DNA of 17,792 nucleotides, from contig DATFMH010000190.1 of assembly GCA_035267045.1 (NCBI GenBank), positions 1-17,792 on the forward strand. Direction: 5' to 3'. The position numbers and the translations under genes were made by a program. Numbering within the stretch: position 1 is the stretch's first letter; every line of letters starts with the position of its first letter. Origin of the DNA: DATFMH01 sp035267045 (GTDB lineage Bacteria; Bacteroidota; Rhodothermia; Balneolales; DATFMH01). The notes beneath the pieces were generated by a model. That model saw only the letters and a list, made by a program, of their open reading frames with translations, had not been told where the DNA came from and searched no databases. This document shows, piece by piece, positions 14,605-17,792 of the stretch.

Positions 14605-16761
14605 ATGAACCGTAAACTATTCTGTCATTTCGTATCACTTATAATATTTCCAGTTATGTTGCTTGGATATTTTTCGCAAGCACAGGCTAATTCTTTACAT
14701 ATTCTTTCTATTGTTAAAAACGGACCCAAAACGGTCTTATCAAATGATGGATTAACTCAATCCTCCGACAGCACCCATTTCACCTTAAAAAAGATATTTG
14801 ATCTTCAATGGGCTTCCGATCCGCAAATTTCTCCGGATGGGAAAGAAGTTGTATTTATTCGAAATTCGTACGATATCATGTCCGATGGCGAACGCCACAG
14901 CCTGTGGATAATCAATTCCGACGGCAGTGGATTGCGCCCCATCACTGATCCTGAAGTAAATGCCGGTTCTCCCCGTTGGTCACCCTCCGGCGATCGATTG
15001 TTATATGTTGCACGTGGTAAAGAACATGGTGCTGATATCCTGGTGAGATGGATGGATTCAGGTCAAACAGCCCGGTTGGCGACGCTTGAACATGGCCCCG
15101 GTGAACTCACATGGTCACCCAAAGGCGATATGATAGCCTTTTCCATGTTTGTCCCGTCAAAACCCGATCTTTCATTCACAGTACCAAATCCCCCAAAAGG
15201 TGCAGACTGGGGACCCCAAATCAAAGTCATCGATCGTTTGGTTTACCGTTTTAACGGCAGGGGTTATCTCCCACACGGTCATACCCACTTATTCGTCATC
15301 CCTGCCGAAGGGGGCACGCCTCACCAGATTACCTCCGGGAATGTGGATGATGGCGGTAGTTTAATATGGACAAGGGATGGCGCGAATATTATTTTTTCTG
15401 CCAATAGACACGAAGACGCCAGCTACGTACCACTTAACTCTGATATATACGAGGTTCCGGTTGAAGGTGGTACTGTCAAGACATTGACTGACCGAAACGG
15501 GCCTGATTCCAATCCTGTAATATCTCCCAACGGCTCTCTAATTGCTTATACCGGTTTTGATGATCGTTACCAGGGTTATCAGGTGACAAAATTGTATCTG
15601 ATGAACCGCAATGGAAGTAATAAACGTGTTGTCTCCGGAGATTTTGACCGGGATGTTCGTAATCCTCAATGGGATCGAAACGGAAAGGGATTATTCTTTC
15701 AATATGACGATAAAGGTGTAACGAAAATCGGTTATATCACATTACAGGGAAAAGTTAGTGAGCTTGCTGACAATATTGGTGGTTTAAGTATTGGTCGTCC
15801 GTATTCCGGCGGGCAATACACGGTCTCTCCCAAAACCGGAGAGTTTGCATTTACCTTAACCGCTCCCGATCACCCGGCTGATATTGCTGTTGGAAGCATG
15901 GATTCAAAAAAATCAGACAGGTTAACCAATTTAAATGCTTCACTTTTCGATCATTTGACGCTTGGCTCGCTTGAGGAAATCCATTTCCCATCCTCATATG
16001 ACAAACGTGATATCGAAGGATGGCTGCTCAAGCCACCGGGATTTGATCCTTCCCAAAAGTATCCGCTTATCCTTGAAATTCACGGCGGGCCTTTCGCAGA
16101 TTACGGTCCCCGTTTCTCAGCAGAAGATCAGTTATATGCCGCTGCCGGTTATGTAGTGCTATACATCAATCCACGGGGATCCACCAGTTACGGGGAAGCA
16201 TTCGGAAACCTGATCCATCATGATTATCCGGATCATGATTACGAGGACCTTATGTCCGGCGTGGATGAGGTGCTAAAACGTAATTATATCGATCCCGACC
16301 AGCTTTTTGTCACAGGTGGCAGCGGCGGTGGCGTGTTAACGGCCTGGATTGTCGGACATACGAACCGTTTCAAAGCGGCTGTTGTAGCCAAACCGGTCAT
16401 CAATTGGTACAGCTGGGTTTTGACCGCTGATCTACCCTCTTTGGGAGTTAAATACTGGTTCGCCGGTTACCCGTGGGATCATCTTGATAATTATATAAAA
16501 CGCTCACCCATCACCTACGCCGGGAATGTCAAAACCCCGACGATGGTCATGACCGGGGAAGAGGATTACCGGACCCCAAGCTCCGATGCGGAACAATTTT
16601 ACGAAGCGCTTAAATTACAGAAAGTGCCGTCCGTTATGATCCGTATTCCCGATGCCAATCATCATATTGCCGCCAAACCCAGCAACATGATGGCCAAAGT
16701 GGCCTATATCTTAGGATGGTTTGAACGGTACCGGACTGATCAAAAAACGGCTAAACCATAG
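14605..16761 (+). CDS. Exported S9 family serine peptidase (prolyl oligopeptidase / acylaminoacyl-peptidase type)
   Basis: A 718-residue exported peptidase that should remove or cut short peptides. Residues 1-28 form a signal peptide (to QAQAN). Residues about 55-430 make a beta-propeller with WASDPQISPDG, SPRWSPSGDRLLYVA and SNPVISPNG blade motifs, which screens substrate size. The alpha/beta-hydrolase domain spans about 460-715. The oxyanion-site motif is HGGP (493-496). The nucleophile is Ser573 in TGGSGGG. The acid is Asp654 in TGEEDYRTP. The catalytic His is His686 or His687 in DANHHIAAKPS. All catalytic parts are present, and the HHIAAKPS ending fits the acylaminoacyl-peptidase (S9C-like) branch. 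The start at 14605 follows a strong GGAGG (14596-14600), the best ribosome-binding site in the window. Next to the tricorn gene, it probably finishes off the peptides tricorn releases, though this rests on adjacency only. Confidence 0.93.
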   Translation: MNRKLFCHFVSLIIFPVMLLGYFSQAQANSLHILSIVKNGPKTVLSNDGLTQSSDSTHFTLKKIFDLQWASDPQISPDGKEVVFIRNSYDIMSDGERHSLWIINSDGSGLRPITDPEVNAGSPRWSPSGDRLLYVARGKEHGADILVRWMDSGQTARLATLEHGPGELTWSPKGDMIAFSMFVPSKPDLSFTVPNPPKGADWGPQIKVIDRLVYRFNGRGYLPHGHTHLFVIPAEGGTPHQITSGNVDDGGSLIWTRDGANIIFSANRHEDASYVPLNSDIYEVPVEGGTVKTLTDRNGPDSNPVISPNGSLIAYTGFDDRYQGYQVTKLYLMNRNGSNKRVVSGDFDRDVRNPQWDRNGKGLFFQYDDKGVTKIGYITLQGKVSELADNIGGLSIGRPYSGGQYTVSPKTGEFAFTLTAPDHPADIAVGSMDSKKSDRLTNLNASLFDHLTLGSLEEIHFPSSYDKRDIEGWLLKPPGFDPSQKYPLILEIHGGPFADYGPRFSAEDQLYAAAGYVVLYINPRGSTSYGEAFGNLIHHDYPDHDYEDLMSGVDEVLKRNYIDPDQLFVTGGSGGGVLTAWIVGHTNRFKAAVVAKPVINWYSWVLTADLPSLGVKYWFAGYPWDHLDNYIKRSPITYAGNVKTPTMVMTGEEDYRTPSSDAEQFYEALKLQKVPSVMIRIPDANHHIAAKPSNMMAKVAYILGWFERYRTDQKTAKP

Positions 16762-16824
16762 ATTTTAAACCGCGGAGGACACAGAGATAAATTATTAAGG
16801 GAGTATCAGTTTTCCATATTTAAT

Positions 16825-16856
16825 CTGCGATTCTGAAAGAGGGATCGCAGTTTTTT
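16825..16856 (+). terminator. Rho-independent terminator after the S9 peptidase gene
   Basis: CTGCGATTCT (16825-16834) pairs with GGGATCGCAG (16841-16850), seven Watson-Crick pairs at the base and three further pairs (two G-U) above, loop GAAAGA, then six T residues (16851-16856). Confidence 0.9.
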
Positions 16857-16926
16857 GTGAATAATAAAATGAATTCACTGATTATGAACCGAATCTTATA
16901 TATTTGTCCAAAGTTACCACCTTTTG

Positions 16927-16994
16927 ACGTCATCCCGGACTCCGATCCGGGATCCAGAAAGGTGTTGATTATGATTACAAACCCGCCTTTCTGG
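16927..16994. repeat. GTCATCCCGG-type palindromic repeat
   Basis: GTCATCCCGGACTCCGATCC (starting 16929) contains CCCGGA-CTCCGA-TCCGGG, and CCAGAAAGG (16954-16962) pairs with CCTTTCTGG (16986-16994). Related pieces lie inverted at 17157-17184 (CTCGGGATGAC) and 17343-17366 (CTCCGGGATGAC). This is a widely seen intergenic repeat style in bacteria with no coding content. Confidence 0.6.
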
Positions 16995-17089
16995 TTTATG
17001 ATTTAGCATATGGCTAAATTCTGCATCGTGTTATCAACGATTCTGACAATTTCCAAACAACTACTCAACCTGTCAATCCGATCGATACG

Positions 17090-17370
17090 GAGAAATCTAA
17101 CAAGGGATAGATTCTTTATGCCGTTTATAAACATATGAAAGCTCAAAGCCCTAATAGATCCCTCGAGTCCCTCGGGATGACAGCATCTTTAAAAATGTTT
17201 CAAGTTTGTAACTTGGAACATTAGCCGTGATATCGGTCACAAGTTGCAAACTTGCGACATGCTTTAGAGAAATCTATCAATGGCTGGAAACCGTATCCCA
17301 ATAATAAACCTATGAAAGCCCATAGCCTTAATTTACGAGATACCGGATCGGGCTCCGGGATGACGGTTTT
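17090..17370. repeat. Diverged direct duplication enclosing an inverted CAAGTT element
   Basis: A segment at about 17090-17184 (GAGAAATCTA, ATAAACATATGAAAGC, CTCGGGATGACAG) recurs at about 17266-17368 (GAGAAATCTA, ATAAACCTATGAAAGC, CTCCGGGATGACGG) with many substitutions. Between them, CAAGTTTGTAACTTG (17201-17215) and CAAGTTGCAAACTTG (17240-17254) are each palindromic and together form a larger inverted pair around a GTGA-TCAC centre. Including the repeat at 16927-16994, these elements occupy much of the 644-base gap 16762-17405, which shows no gene. Confidence 0.55.
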
Positions 17371-17405
17371 TTGTTTTGTTGATGGTCATTCGTCAATTAA
17401 AGAAA

Positions 17406-17792
17406 CTATCTACTGATGATTTGCAACGCGAGCTCAATAGCCCGCAATTGAATTTTCATGGCAGTTGAAAGAGGTAACGACCGGATATGGAATGGCTGAA
17501 GTTCGTTTTCTATGGATTCACCCCGATCCAGTTTGGCTCTCAGTAATGGCAGGGTATTCTTCCATTCCAGGTAGGCTTCCGGTAATCCTTTTTTAGTTGG
17601 ACGACCATCGGCAAAGTTAACCCGGAACAACGGCAACTCGGTGACCAGGCAAAGCGGGTCGCCGCCAAGCGTTCGGACATATTCCATCGAACTCAGGTGA
17701 AACTTGCCGGCTGTGTCCGGATCGCCCTGTTCCATAAAATACTTATTCATAGCACGGCCTTCGGGCGTCGTTGTGAAACCGGGTCCGATGTA
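17406..17792 (-). CDS. Unidentified protein, C-terminal part only (runs off the window)
   Basis: The frame is open from the window edge to a stop at 17406, giving 128 residues that start YIGPGFTTTPEGRAMN. The true start lies beyond the window, so the ATG at 17750 is internal. The sequence is soluble, with no membrane span or signal peptide in the visible part. It is mixed alpha/beta in character, ends in a helical stretch (SLPLSTAMKIQLRAIELALQ), and has YLEWKNTLPLLRAKLDRGES in the middle. I recognise no family. Codon use resembles the flanking genes, so it is probably a real gene. It is convergent with the peptidase genes across the repeat-rich gap. Confidence 0.6.
   Translation of the reverse strand, partial: YIGPGFTTTPEGRAMNKYFMEQGDPDTAGKFHLSSMEYVRTLGGDPLCLVTELPLFRVNFADGRPTKKGLPEAYLEWKNTLPLLRAKLDRGESIENELQPFHIRSLPLSTAMKIQLRAIELALQIISR

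Noticed and set aside
1..17792. Defence island, prophage or toxin-antitoxin system
   Set aside because: All genes read as housekeeping, transport, secretion or proteolysis functions; no nuclease, integrase, capsid or toxin-like pair was seen.

Overview
The window reads as a stretch of bacterial chromosome of moderate-to-low GC, most likely from the Bacteroidota / Balneolota / Rhodothermota side of the tree. The inference rests on the gene set: a long exported tricorn-type S41 protease, an exported S9 peptidase, exported propeller-like lipoproteins with Trp-Gly-x-Ser-type repeats, weak or missing Shine-Dalgarno sites before many genes, and a TAnnTTTG-like promoter box. A Balneolales-like organism is my best guess but is not proven. 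No phage, transposase, CRISPR array, tRNA or rRNA was seen.

Layout. Positions 1-373 hold a composite palindromic repeat in front of a SAM-dependent methyltransferase (374-1381, +). Two small minus-strand genes follow: a TerB-like protein (1533-1889) and a GAF-domain protein of the free-methionine-(R)-sulfoxide reductase type (1992-2477). The latter is divergent from a MarC-family membrane protein (2711-3337, +). A minus-strand cluster of exported proteins comes next: two near-identical tandem lipoproteins (6177-7259 and 5119-6180, overlapping by ATGA) and a secreted protein that seems to stop partway through a propeller (3478-4956). On the plus strand are an FAD/NAD(P) oxidoreductase of the type found fused to SelD (7582-8799), a sodium:alanine-type symporter (9210-10556), a 1113-residue tricorn protease (10988-14329) and an S9 serine peptidase (14605-16761). 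The window closes with a repeat-rich 644-base gap and the C-terminal part of an unidentified minus-strand gene (17406-17792).

How the genes fit together. The two exported proteases and the amino-acid symporter suggest peptide breakdown followed by amino-acid uptake. The sulfoxide reductase and the flavoprotein are redox-linked housekeeping functions. These links come from adjacency only.

The most notable structure is not a gene. Three intergenic copies (about 74-211, 8929-9030, 10705-10832) of a GC-rich element are built from small hairpins, with TCT loops in the left half and AGA loops in the right half. Between copies the terminal hairpin changes at three base pairs and every change is compensated, so the fold rather than the sequence is kept. 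Each copy lies among AT-rich AGTTATTAAG-type palindromic arms. A second, unrelated set of repeats fills 16927-17373. No complete new enzymatic or defence system is visible.
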